This document shows positions 1-12,700 of a stretch of 60,000 bases of DNA, in pieces. Origin of the DNA: Symsagittifera roscoffensis. Its lineage: Eukaryota > Xenacoelomorpha > Acoela > Convolutidae. Within the stretch, counting starts at the first letter, position 1. Every line of letters starts with the position of its first letter. The stretch lies in assembly GCF_963678635.1 (NCBI RefSeq), contig NC_087068.1, positions 51,438,563 through 51,498,562 of the forward strand. Direction: 5' to 3'. Position numbers and translations under genes: made by a program. The notes under the pieces were generated by a model. The model was given only the letters and a program-made list of their open reading frames with translations, had not been told where the DNA came from and ran no database searches.

Positions 1-715
1 CACACAATTCACTCAGTCCGACCTGCTAAAACTAATAGAAAGAAAGAAAGAATTTATTTCTCTCGGTTAATGGTAAATTTGCATATAAAGAGAATTTAAT
101 TATGAAGCACCAGAAACAGTGAGGGGATAGTTAACGAACCCAATTTGGTTACTCAGCACTGCCCGTTTAATAGTGTCACTAAGGATCACTATTCCTTTGA
201 GGTACTTTGACTCATCTCTTTACCTCGCAATTCCTGATTCTCTAACTATTGAGAACCCAAATAATCTCACTACTAGTTATCACTCTCTTTACCAATTATT
301 GTTCTCTAACTAACTGAGAACCAACCGTTTGCTCTCAGAGCACAATTTTTCTGCCTAAAGGTAGGCTACTTGCTGTTCTTTATAATGTTTGTCTATTTGA
401 ATTTTAGTTATAGTTAGAGTTATGTCGTCCCTAAAAGTCCTGACATTTACTTTGATACCTTTTCGTAAAGTCATAACTGAATTCTTCCTCTGACGACACT
501 AGTCTTAAGTTCCAAGTTCATTATAGGAATCTCTAACTAAGTTGTGCAGATATCAAGTCCAATATAACCTCCAAACCTAGTTATGTTTAATTAACCAAAC
601 CTACCAAGGTTATCTTTGGAGATTCGAACTATTTTGGACTTCACTTTATGTTTACTTTTCTGCTCATCTTATTGACTAAACAATCTTCATAGTACGCGCT
701 CCCCATTAGCTTTAC
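1..715. mobile_element. Diverged retroelement-like (possibly LTR) fragment, related to 34.06-36.19 kb
   Basis: This stretch is more C/T-rich on the plus strand than its surroundings. It shares several blocks, in the same order, with the sequence at 34.06-36.19 kb. Examples are ctaactaactgagaaccaac (near 305 and 34270), a block around 'cctgacat' (near 437 and 34446), 'aacctccaaacc' (near 567 and 34668), and a closing block around 'gaactattt' (near 625 and 36075). The copies are clearly diverged, and the 34-kb copy carries about 1.3 kb of extra sequence before the last block. No open frame is present. The pattern suits old LTRs or a non-autonomous element, but I found no terminal TG..CA, primer site or target duplication. 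The window starts inside or at the edge of it. Confidence 0.45.
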
Positions 716-1214
716 ATTATTACGTGCGATTTGCCAAGGTAAAGCATTGGCTGGAACTCTACGTTAGGCAAAAAGCGTTAGGATCACCGATCCTACACAA
801 GGGGGGGAGAGAAAAGTTAAAACCATGGACAAATAAACGACTATTGACTATTATGACTAGGGAGTGGAGAAAAGTTTAAACATTTTTTTTTGATTTTTTA
901 CTTTTTGCTCAAAATTTAGTAAAAATTAAGCATGAAAGTTTTTGCTCTCACTTACCCTGAAAACAACGAAATGAATTATGAAATTATGAGGTTTTCCTGT
1001 ATGTATTTTTAAAATATTTTTTTTTATCCCCAGAATAAATTAGAACCAAAATTCACTTATTCCCGCTCCCTGATTAGTAGTTCAACTTGCAATAATGTGC
1101 TCTGCAGTTGGTATACTTTCTACTGTAAATCAAATATTGAATGAAAAACCATCAAAGTCAAATGATAAATCACATTAAAAATTTAAGGAAGAAAAATTGT
1201 TGGCCCGAACTTTT
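716..1214. other. AT-rich spacer without recognised features
   Basis: A+T-rich sequence with homopolymer runs lies between the retroelement-like fragment and the 73-bp tandem array. I see no gene, RNA gene or repeat that I can support. Confidence 0.5.
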
Positions 1215-1795
1215 TTTATCTATTATACTGCACAAAGATTAGTTTCTCGACAGTTTGCTCAAAAATATTCGGCAGTTTGCGCGAAAAAAAGATCTATTAT
1301 ACTGCACAAAGATTAGTTTCTTGACAGTTTACTCAAAAATATTCGCAGTTTGCTCAAAAAAAGATCTATTATACTGCACAAAGATTAGTTTCTCGACAGT
1401 TTGCTCAAAAATAATCGGCAGTTTGCTCAAAAAAAAGATCTATTATACTGCACAAAGATTAGTTTCTCGACAGTTTGCTCAAAAATGTTCGGCAGTTTGC
1501 TAAAAAAAGATCTATTATACTGCACAAAGATTAGTTTCTCGACAGTTTGCTCAAAAATGTTCGGCAGTTTGCTCAAAAAAAAGATCTATTATACTGCACA
1601 AAGATTAGTTTCTCGACAGTTTGCTCAAAAATGTTCGGCAGTTTGCTAAAAAAAGATCTATTATACTGCACAAAGATTAGTTTCTCGACAGTTTGCTCAA
1701 AAATGTTCGGCAGTTTGCTCAAAAAAAAGATCTATTATACTGCACAAAGGTTAATTTCTCGACAGTTTGCTCAAAAATGTTCGGCCGGTCAGTGA
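1215..1795. repeat. Tandem array, about 8 copies of a 71-76 bp unit
   Basis: The string tattatactgcacaaag recurs at about 1220, 1295, 1366, 1440, 1513, 1587, 1658 and 1732, giving a period of about 73 bp. Each unit also holds two sub-copies of 'cagtttgctcaaaaa'-like sequence about 20 bp apart, so the unit itself arose from a shorter duplication. Central copies are nearly identical, while the first and last are more diverged, as expected of an array homogenised by unequal exchange. Three overlapping 82-residue open frames offset by exactly 146 bp (two units) are a by-product of the repeat. 146 is not a multiple of three and nothing else suggests a protein. Confidence 0.9.
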
Positions 1796-3422
1796 AAAAA
1801 TATTGTTGAACAGAAAACAGTCGCTCGATATCCATCAAAATTCTCGAAACAATAGCATATGTAGCCGTGTCTGATAGACTTTGAACACCTCTGAACGTAA
1901 GCCAGCGTTTTTGGCGCCAACTGAAATGAGCTTCTATATCACATGATACAGTTTGGGGTATTTTCGGCCCTTTAGGCCCTTTTCTTAAGCAACACTTCTT
2001 CTCGGGTTTTTCGGCCTTTTTCGGATGTGCTCAAAAAAAAATTTCTTACTTATTTAACAAAAGAAAACTAATATTTGAAGGGAGAATCCCTTTTGTAAAA
2101 AAACACTAAATGTGGAAAAAAAAATTCAGCAAATCAGACTACAATGTTCTTTAAATTTAAAAAGAAAGAGATAAAAAAAGTCAATGCATAAAAAACTTAT
2201 GCATAAAAAGCTACCTGAATTGTCTCAAAGCTGTCTTTCACAAAAAATATAACGAAAATAACAAACTTTTAAATTTTGGCAAAACTTTTCAGCGAAGATT
2301 ATTTGAGTTCTTATTTTATCACACATTGATTAAAGCAAAAATAAACATGCTATACAAAAGAAATAGGAGTTTTCAGCGTTTTTGAAAAATTTATTGAGCA
2401 AAACGGAAAAAAATCCAACATTAGTGTGTCCAGGACTACGTTATGCACACAAAAAATCAAATTTCAAAATTCCTTGAAAAATTTTTTTTAACGCCATCAA
2501 AAAAATGCTAGTCATTCAATTTCCATATATGGAAATCGTATGATAAGCATTTTTTAATCAAAAAACAAAAACCTCGGTGTTTTTATCCCCAGACTGTTTT
2601 GTTAGAATCAAACAGCCGCGCAAATTAATGTATATTTTTTTCTAAATTGTAAGAAAACTGTATGACAAACATTTTCCCACAAATTTGATTTGTGGAATTG
2701 TATGATAAGCATTTCCTTAAGTATACCGAGCCGAAAAATAGTAAATAAAATATTTTATAAAACAGTATAAAAACAAACTTTGATGCACAGATTGAACAAG
2801 ACTAAAAGTGGATAAAGTTGCAAGTCATTTTTGCAACTTTATCCAATTTTTTTCGTTTTTTCGGAAAAATTGTTTCATGCGCCTAGAAGAATAGCAAAAA
2901 AACTAATTAAGAAAATTTTTGAACATTTTTTGCACGGATAACTGTGATGGGAACCATCTATATGTCTATTGAGTTAAAAAGTTCCGCTCATTTTTCTAGT
3001 GGAACAACTTGAGGGAGGAGCAAAACATTTTGCTCAAATAATTCAAAATTTTTAATGAGTAATGCACAGTTTTGAAATCCATGAACTTAACTTAGTTGAA
3101 TAAAATGTATGATTGCGAAAGCGCTTAAAACTACTAAATATGAAACAACTTTTGGAATATTTTATTTGCAGAAAAACAAAAAGACAGAGAACAAAAGTGT
3201 TCTGATTTTTTGAGACTTCAATGAATGCTAATTTACGACGGTGTTCACTTAGCAAAGCATCAAAATGAAGTTTTTTCAAAATACAACATTTCGGATTGAA
3301 TAAAAGGTAATGACCTTAATATACTCATTAACGAAGTCAAGAAGACTTTTACAAACACCTCTTTGTCTAAAAACTGTAATGCTGAGGGTTATTTCAACAA
3401 ATCTGTCGCTGTCACTGAAACT
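1796..3422. other. Spacer downstream of the large minus-strand gene, with palindromic repeat
   Basis: No gene is supported. The stretch contains a short palindromic repeat at about 2499-2556 with a second copy at 11022-11081, and homopolymer-rich sequence. It probably includes the 3' untranslated region of the large minus-strand gene whose coding part ends near 3.4-3.6 kb. I could not fix the polyadenylation site. Confidence 0.4.
2499..2556. repeat. Palindromic (MITE-like) repeat, copy 1
   Basis: Outer arms aaaaaatgct and agcatttttt flank an inner palindrome centred on tttccatatatggaaa, so the whole 58 bp can fold back on itself. A second copy with the same organisation lies at 11022-11081. 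The similarity continues for about 150 bp on the left side, including 'gtgtccaggac' against 'gtacccaggac' and 'ttatgcacacaaaaaa'. This is therefore the end of a dispersed repeat and not an isolated palindrome. Confidence 0.7.
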
Positions 3423-3701
3423 CTAAGCCTGATTCCATTTAATGCAGGGCAATTCGCCATCGAGAACAAAATTAGCCCAGTTCTAGTCCAAATTCGGGGC
3501 TTATAACTTTTCAGAAATCGTCAAAAATTTATTGCAGCTAAAATTATGATACAAATTGACTTCAGGGAGTCATTACTTTTGAAAGTTAAGACAAAGTTTT
3601 GTTTTAAACTAGTCTTTCGATCATCAAAGTTGGACTTATTAATATAAACTACCCCAGGCATACAAATTACTTACTCTCTTCCAAAAACGGGGAAAAAGTT
3701 T
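3423..3701 (-). CDS. Putative 3'-terminal coding exon(s) of the large secreted-protein gene
   Basis: After the exon at 3762..3961 a 27-bp candidate exon (3675..3701) lies between a good acceptor (taactttag) and a perfect gtaagt donor. Beyond it three acceptors are possible (after 3550, 3520 and 3483). Each leads to a different short C-terminal frame that stops between about 3.42 and 3.54 kb. Phase alone does not decide between them, so the exact C-terminus is unresolved. A cDNA would settle it. No membrane segment or GPI signal is evident in any of the alternatives. Confidence 0.35.
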
Positions 3702-3761
3702 CTAAAGTTATTGAAGTTTCCATAATATTGAGCAGGAAAAAAACTCAGATTTGAAACGTAC

Positions 3762-6700
3762 TAGTGATGACGAATGAAGTTGCAGAAGGCAAATTGCATC
3801 CAGCGAGTGAACTCTTTTGAACATCTTTGCACAAGTAGTTCCTGTCTGATTTAATTTGGTCGTTGTCTGGTCGCAATAGCAGCAAGTCATCTTTCAAGGT
3901 CAGTTGGCATCCAGGTTTGGAGTGAGAATTAAGAAAGGTCAAACCAGCTTTGGTTCTCGCACTGCAAAACAAATATTTCGAACGTAGTATGGAATTTCAA
4001 AGCAAAATTTTGTAAGCCAGAAAAATTACAAGAAAAACATGTCCAATGGCCTGTTTTGCTGCAATTGTTTTGTGGACAACTGTTATTAGGGTCACTTAGA
4101 TTTTTTTAGATTGTCATAATTATTTGCTTCAGATCTCTATCACATTGTAAAGCATTTATCTTTTGATATTTAGCATGATAGATTTAGCATGATCTTACCA
4201 AGGTATCGGAGACCAAGTCACCATTGATATCTTGGCGAAATTTTGGACTGCGAAAATTGCGACAAATAGATTCTTACATTGTTTGAACAACTTGATTTTC
4301 TTGCCAACATCTTGCGTGGTTATCTTATCAAGAATTTACAGGATTTTGGTCGAATATCTATGTGAAACTTGGTCTTAGAAATCTTGGCAGGATCATGCTA
4401 AATCTTATCAAGAAACTAAAAAGGTATCTTACTTCGATAATCCAAAAATAACCATGTATTTGGCAACATTTTCCAGGATTAATATGCTGTGTATTAATAT
4501 ATCAGTATATCCTTTCATTTCAAATGAGAAGCCAAAGTGTTCCAACAATTTTCGTTTCTAAGATTGATTGGTGAAAAATTCAGACTAAAGGGAGATTTCA
4601 AAAAAAAATCAGGAAACACTTGAAAAAATGAACACTGGCTGAAATTTTTTATATCGAACAAGCGGAAAAGGTTTCGTAATTCTTTAAAAAGTAACTGAAG
4701 ATTATTTTGCCGTTCATTGATAATGGTGATCAAAATTTTACACAAATTTGAAAAAAAAATTCGGCCGTTTTTTGGAATTTTCAAAATAATTGGGGAAATG
4801 GTTAAAAGTTAGGCCTCATGAACCATTTTTTGCAAACATTTCTTGATTTAGATATTAATTTACCTCATTTAATAATCATAAAGAAACAAATTCAAAAAGC
4901 ATAAACGTGAATAAATCATAACAACAATGGCTTTCAAAATATTCTGGTCAATGTTAGGAACAAAAACCGATTTGTCAAAATATTGAATCTAAAAATTATT
5001 TGTGAATTTTATATTTCAAGATGTCTGAGAACTTACAAAAAAAACGAGTTAGAAAATGAAAAAAAATCATATTTAAAAAATCCTCTTCCCCACTTAAGAA
5101 AAACAGAGAGGTAAATTTGCATCTACTTAATTTTTATTTAGATCAGATAGCGATGCAAGAAAAGAAGATTAGTTTCGGAGCTGGATTATTTCACGGCATC
5201 TGGCTACGCCTTAGTATGAATTTGGAAACTTTTTGCACTCTAATTATGGTAAAATAATCCACTCTCAAACTTATATAGTTTTATTTCAAAAATCATAAAC
5301 ATTTTTTCGCTTAAACATTTTGAAAAATGGGGGGGACTTTGAATTTGGGAGTGTTTTTTACTTTTTTCTTTTTGTTTCTTTTTAGGTTTTTTTGATATTT
5401 TTTGTTTTCTGACTTATTTTTCTACATTTTTTGCCTATTTTACTATGGCTGTCGAATATTCCTAAATTCCAGTTTTTTTGCTCAGATCTTTTTATCACAC
5501 CATACAGAAACAAACGAAACTTAGTTATTTGAAACAAAAAAAGTAAATTTTTTAGACTATGGTCGGAACATTCTGTGCTACTAGCGCAGTAATCGGCTAT
5601 CCTTGTTCATATTCGAGGTCAGAGTATCCATATCTTTCAGTTGAGTTCAAAATTTTGTCAAAAACGGTTAAATAATAGGTCAATGATGATTTGATAACAA
5701 ACAAGACTGCTCGTATCAGGACAAAGCGCTGAAATTACTGATGAGTTAGCAGCTTTTAGGAAAATAAATGATCTTTTTGTTTCTTTTTCACCTGCGATTT
5801 TGTTTGTAGTGTTTGGGGGTTTGAAAACTGCCAATTTGGCCACACTTTGGACTAATTTATGCACGCCGTTAAGATTATGTTGAAGATGCTGAAAGCGTAG
5901 CGGATTTTTTTCTACGAGTGGCGGCGTGTTCCGCACTACAATTTTGTTTGAAATTGAATTGAGGCATGCTAATCGGTTGAAATAATTTCGTACTACTCAA
6001 TTTTTCTCACTTGATGAGTGAGAGATAGTAAACAAAATTTATAGTTTTTTTTATTTTTTCCAAACAACTATTCGATGGCGATTAAGGGGCAGTTGCGAGA
6101 AGTCTTGTAGACTTTTGGGATTCCTAGGTAAGTCAATTTTTTCGATCAGGAAAACTCGCGTCTGAAAAGTTTTGTAAATTTAACTTTAAGTTTATATGAA
6201 AAAAAATCATGCAATCATTACAACGTAAATCTAAATGATATTAGCTTTTTAATTTTTTAATTACCTCCAATTGCATCTGGAACTGCTAGCACATTTTGTG
6301 CATTCTTCTGTCTCCAAATTGGCCCCGTTCAAGCAATGATCAGATTGTTTCAATTCTGATGAGATTATGCATATGGTTGGATTGTCTCTGACGCGGATCA
6401 GAACTAGCTCGCCTATTAAAAAATCAGTAAATGAAGTTATTGCTTTAACCTTTGTATGGATTTATTAAACTTATGCTGCAATGAAAATTGAAGAACTTTT
6501 TAATATTAACCGACGAATATTCTTCCTCAGTTAGCGACACTCAAGAAAAAAGGAAAGGTTGATTTTTTAAAATTAAACTACATTATCTGTGACCCTCTTT
6601 ATCAAAAACTTTTTGAAGCAGAAAATTTTTGAAAAATTTTTGACATTCTGGAGAATTGTTTTTGTCGAAATGTAGAATTTTAATTATTAATACTTGGCAA

Positions 6701-9700
6701 AAAATGTGAGATAAAAAAACGTTTTACATATTCCTTGATATGAATTCTCGGCATGAAAAAAGCTGGTAAAAATACTTTTATCGTGCTGAAAAGAAATGGT
6801 TTGTAAATATGATGTAGAAAAAAGCGAATAACTTTCTCTGAAACAGTTTAAAACCGATAGGTTTGCTACCAACGAGTAGCTGAATGCACCAATTTCGAAT
6901 AGTGCCGAATTAATTCAAACCCATTCTTTTGCGGCCTTCATGGCTTGAACCTTCTCCTACAATTTTTACACACGTTTACATCGAGGTGGATCTGCCCATA
7001 TATCTCTATTTTATACAGTTCCTGTACTTCTTAAAAACTTTGACAAAAAATGTGGAAGTTATGCTTTTGACACAATATTTCGTATTGATGTTCGAACAAA
7101 ACGAAAAACTAAAAATCACGGAATGGATGGTAGCGCAAACTTTTTAAGCACTGTGTAGAATTCATGGAGAAAATGGTTTTAGAAGCATGACTTAACAATG
7201 TTTATATATGAAACATTTTCAAAGTTTTGTTCCTTCTGAACGAAAAAGCTCATAGTAATCGAAATCTTAAGAATTAAAAAAAATTTTGAGGGGAGACTGT
7301 TGTTTTTGGGCTGTTTTTCTAAACATTGCCTGGGGAGCAGAATTTTTCCTCAAAATATGATCTTTTTAGTGTTTTTTCAGAGAGCTCGGAAAATCAATTG
7401 GGGTGAATTAAACGAAGGTCGACAAAAAAGTGATTTTTTTTGAAAGTCTGTCACGCTCCTTGAGAAAACCCTAATAAATCCATTATACTTCTAATCATGC
7501 AAATACGTAATACGCAATGCTCAACATAAGATTCTCACCGTTTCCTAGAGTCCGGATAGATATCAAATTGAACTCATTTGGCCGAAGGATCCCCAGTTCG
7601 AAAACGTGAGTCAGGCTGAAATCAGTCTGGGCAGAATAAAGGGACAGTGACAGGTCGAATCTTTGAGAACCGTCAGATGTGTCTTCAGTCTGCAAAAACT
7701 AAGTTTCATTCTTTTTTTGTTCAGTATGTAAAACATTGATTCCTTATCAATTTAGTAAGCCAACATGTTTATAGTTCCAACAATGGGGACGAACGCTGTA
7801 ATTGGGGTCAGTGGCGGTTTTAGGGGGGCGGGGTGGCGGACCCCCTGCCGACCCAAAGGGTCCCCCTTTTGTACTATTTTGAGATATCCATTTTTGGTGA
7901 CGGACCCTGAATTTTTTCTAAAGGCGCCTTGGGCGCCAATGTATACTAATTTTAGGGTGGAAGCCCGCGCCGAAAAAACGCAATTTTTCGGTAAAAATTT
8001 TCCAAAAAGTGCCTAACAAATGGCCTGTTTTTCAAAATTTTAAGGACTATTTTGAATATTTGAGTTTAATTGGGAAAAATACTTTGCTTGCTTATACTAG
8101 TTTTTGTATAAAAACCATGAGAAAAAAGCGTTAGGCAGCTGGGCGCTTGCAGAGCAACCGGTTATCCTTGTTAACAATTTCCTGTTGCTTTTAATTGATT
8201 AAAGAAATTTTTGAACCAGCTAAATAACTAAATAGTTTATTTTAAAAACTGTGAACCTGATCATTCACTGACTAGAAAAAAAAAAGAAACATATGTATTT
8301 TTACAGTTCCTTTGACAAAAAATGTGGAAGTTATGCTTTTGACACAATATTTGTAATTCAAAATCCCGCAATTACTTGAAACAGTTGCTCGACCTTTTAA
8401 TTTTGTTCAAATGTGTACTACGATGTGTGTAATGCACACCGTACGACAGACAAAGATTGGGATATGTTTTTTTTCACGCGAAGCTCAGGTACCATAAAAA
8501 TACATAGAAACAAAAATGAGTGTTAAACCATTTAAGAACGCTCTCTGTCGCCATTCCATCTGCAAGGACGAGTTAAACTTTTCTACCATTTTACTTATGT
8601 CGACTGGTTTGAACTTTTTGATTCTTAGACAAATTTTCAGCAAACATTGGAAGCGCTGTTCATACTAAACGTCTTTTTCAACTGTGTTAGTAAAAGAAGC
8701 TCTCGATGTGAGTAAAAAAAAACGATAAAACTGCAAAAAAAACTTTTTTTTTTGTTGGAACTTTTCTGCAAAAATCACTGCTGCCAAAACTTACCTGCTA
8801 CTCACAGGAACTCAAAACTTCTCAAAGTCGAAACATTAATCAGATCGCGTACCTCAAAGTTGTTTTGTGGACTCTGCTGAATCTGGATTTCGATGAAGTC
8901 GTTCTGGTCGAATGATTTCTGGTCCACATTTACTTCATTGATCTCAATTCTAATTGATTGATATGACTGACAATTATTAGGAAGCCAAGGAGAAGATGTT
9001 TCACTATCAATTGACATCCACTGGCTGTTACACAGATGCACACGTATGTTTCTGTAAGAAAATAGAAAAAAATGAAGAAAAAAAAATCTTAAGAAATTCA
9101 GTTTAAAATGAAAACATGAGACCATAGCAAACAAAAGTTTTCTGGTCATGCTTTGAGTTCGTGTATCCTTTTTAAGCTTTTCAAGCCATAGCGAGTTTTT
9201 TTTTTACTCAATTAAGCAAAAAATATATATCCATAGTTCCGGAATTTACGCTATTTACACTGTTGTATCCCTTTCCGAGAATTAAAGGCTTTTTTTCTGT
9301 ACTGGGTAATGTTAATTGGTTCGCCATATTGGTCAACTTAGAGACAGATTTTTATAGCTAGTTCACTGCATAGTTTTGTTAAATTGAGTGGTCCTTACAA
9401 TAGATTTTGAGATTCTATTATAAGGACCACTTTGTAATAGAATCTCAAAACCATTTTATGGAAAAAGAACATCAATATCAGAGTTTACCTTTCAAGATGT
9501 TGATTTCTTGTTAAGTTAACTGCACATCTATCACTGTTCGGAGGAATTGTTGCTGGTCCTAATTCGTCTGTGATGCATATCTCCACCAACATCGAAGCCT
9601 GACTGTATATTTGAATTGAGGTCAGTAATGCGAACAAATCAAGGCCTAAAATTTAAGGAAAAAAGTTGTATCAAATTTCAACTAGATTCTTGTTGATTGA

Positions 9701-12700
9701 AGCACTCAATGAAAGATCGGTTGTCACAAAAAGTGTATTTTAATTTAATTGGTTCTTAAGCTGAAATTTAAGCTGATAAATTTAAGCTTGATAGATTAGT
9801 CCGTAACTGGGGCAATTTTTTCAAAGAGTATGGCTTGCTGTATTTTACATATAATAGTAACACCGCTTACCGTCAGGCGGAAATGATAATTTGTTTGAAG
9901 GAAGTTTGAAGATTATAACTGCAAAATTCTCGTTTGTGATTTCCGACTCAACTCGGATCTGCTGCTGTTGCTCGTTGTTTCCAAAATTGAAAACCAGCAC
10001 AAAGCCTGAAGGAGAAACAACGTCGTTAGGCTAGAAAACTTTTGGCGCTAAGCTAAAACTAATTTTGATACACAGAGGCGAAGCGGAACTTCGCACGACT
10101 TCCAATACCACAGAAACATAACATTGCACGCTAGCAGACAGATAATGAGACGAAAGACATTGCGTCTATCACACATTTGGAGAAAAAAAATACAAACGAA
10201 TGCCTAAAGTAAATCATTATTAATTTTAATTGTAGGAAGATTGCTTGAATTATAATAAAAAATCTGCACGGTGACAAATAAGTCGACAGTAATTAAGCAG
10301 CTCAATGATAGGCGGACATTTTTCTTCTGCCTAAATTTTTTTTGAGATTGCAAAAAGATTCTGGCCGGATTCAAGCTCCAAACCTTCAATTTTATGAATT
10401 GCGCCGTAAGCTCGGGTTGACCAAAAATGCTATTTATAATTTTTAATATTAAGAAAAATGCTACTCATACAGTTTTCATGCTATTCCATAAGTACGGAAA
10501 GTTGCTTGAAACGTCTATGATTAGAGATTTTTCATAAATAGAAATTGTATCACTAGAGTAACCCAACACAATTGGCAAAAACCTTGATTATTCAAAAACA
10601 GAATCACCAACGTTTCGACCGTCTAGCAATTACAATTCATCCCAAGGCCTGAGTTGTCTTAGTTTTGTCTTAAACAAATGATATAATGAAAGTATGAAGT
10701 TTTTAAATTTTGGCCAAAAACTTCAAAAGTGCTTATTCATAATGTGAATTTTTAATTAATCATGGATTATGAAGGCATACAAAAAATGCCATGCAAAAAA
10801 ATCGGCGTTTTGAGCGTTTTTGATAAAGTATTATGAAAAAGGGAAAAAATTATCTTTCGTGTACCCAGGACAAGGTTATGCACACAAAAAACTAATTTTT
10901 TTGTGCAAAAAAAATTTTAGAAAATGTTTGTTTGAAAACAAAATTTGTTTTGCGATTGAAAAAAAGAAAGATTTTTTGAGGCAACTTGGATACTACTTTC
11001 AAAATTTTTTGTTGTCGCCATCAAAAAAATGCTAGCCATAGAATTTCCGTATATGGAAATTGTATGATTAGCATTTTTTTGACCAATTTTTTTTAAATTT
11101 ATAAAGATACACCAATTTTTATGCCAAAAGAAGAGAAAGTTCTTTGAAATTTCAATGACTTCATTTTAGCAAGATAAAAATTTTCCGTGTGTGGAGGTCA
11201 ACCCGGAAAAACTCAATTGTCTGTTGCAATTGATGTGTGAAGTGCAACAATTTGTACTGCAACATTTGACTACGAATGAAAAATCTTTTCGAATCGCTCA
11301 AAGTTGCAAAAAGCTTTTATGAATATTTCCCCCAATAATATGAACAAATTTTTTCTAAATACCTCTTTTTCCATTCCAAGGAATTTCGCAGTAGATTTCA
11401 ATAAAAGACGATTGGTATGGCTGCGGCGAAAGAAGCATCTCAGTCACGTGGATTTTCCCGCGAATTGCTTTGTCAACAACCACAGTCTTTTCCTGGTGAC
11501 TCGTCGATGAGTAATTCACTGACTGATGGCAGTTGTTTGATGTTCCGATTGATGGTACAATATTTTTGAGATATTCTCCGGAGCATAAGCTGAACCCGTC
11601 TCCCTCTTTGGCTAGGATGTCTATGGTCAAAAGCCCGGGCGGGTCACTTTTTTCATTTATTATTTCTGAAGGTTTCGCGGATATTGAGAAATTGACAGGC
11701 TCTGCGATAAAATGTGGCGAGCATTTAAAAATAGACTAAAGTTTAACTGAAATTTCTTTTTAGATCATTTATTTCATTTGGTGATTAAAATAGCCCAGAC
11801 CAGGTTTTTCTGGGAAAAGAATGATTACTGGAAATCTTATAAATTAATGTTTCATCTTTCTTTTATTTGTAAAAAAAAAACGTACTTTTGAAAGGTTTGT
11901 TTCAAATGCTCGCCATACTCGTGGCTTGTAAGAATGAACGACCAGGTATTTTGGATGAGAAGCCACAAGTAAATTCCAGGTAAACGAACGCCGGTTTTTT
12001 CGACATGCCCAGCGAAGATAAGAGTTGTCCGAAATCCAGACAAGCAAACGGAAATTGAGCTTCGGGGTGGTGTATGTAATTTAAAACATCGACCCGAACG
12101 CTGTTTGTTTGGTCGGCGTGACTTTGATTGGCAGAGAATTGGCATTGAAAGTTAGGCAACAAATCGAGCTTTAGAGAGGATTCGAACTCAATAATCAGTT
12201 CTGCGGCAGACAAAACTATTTCGTTGATTACCAGCAGAGGGCGTCGTGAATCTGATAATTTCAAACAGATATTTCATGATCATTCAAAGTTACTCATGAG
12301 AATACAAGTAATTTTTTTGAAAATTCTCAATTCCTTCAACTTTGCACATGAAAGTTTAAGTGGATCTATGTTTTTGAAAACTTATCAAAAAACTGATTCT
12401 TCCTGAAAACCCGCACCAAATTTTCTCCGTTTATAATCAATTATCTGGCGATTTTGTGTTCACAAACAAATTTAACCCTATAACAATCAATTATATGACA
12501 ATTTTATGTTCGAAGACAAAAATGAAAGATTATATAGTCATTATATTGTTTCAGGCATATAATGGCATCAAAATCTATTTTTCGCCATTTACTCGCTAAC
12601 AAAACATGAATAATTGTAAGCATGATTTTTTGCCTTAAGACAACAAAATCAAATCACTTCTTTTGTAAAATCTTATTACTAAGTGGGTTGCAAATTTTTA

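Noticed and set aside
1255-1795. Three overlapping 82-residue open frames of similar sequence
   Set aside because: They are produced by the 73-bp tandem repeat (offset 146 bp). There is no start context, splice signal or family similarity.
5658-5936. 92-residue minus-strand frame in the large gene's intron
   Set aside because: It coincides with dispersed repeat sequence that recurs inverted at 16465-16565 and includes a class B hairpin. It does not fit the phase of neighbouring exons.
8802-8852. Extension of the 8853..9051 exon to a stop at 8802
   Set aside because: A gtacgc donor after 8853 gives phase 0 and matches the next acceptor at 7690. The extended version would not join in phase.
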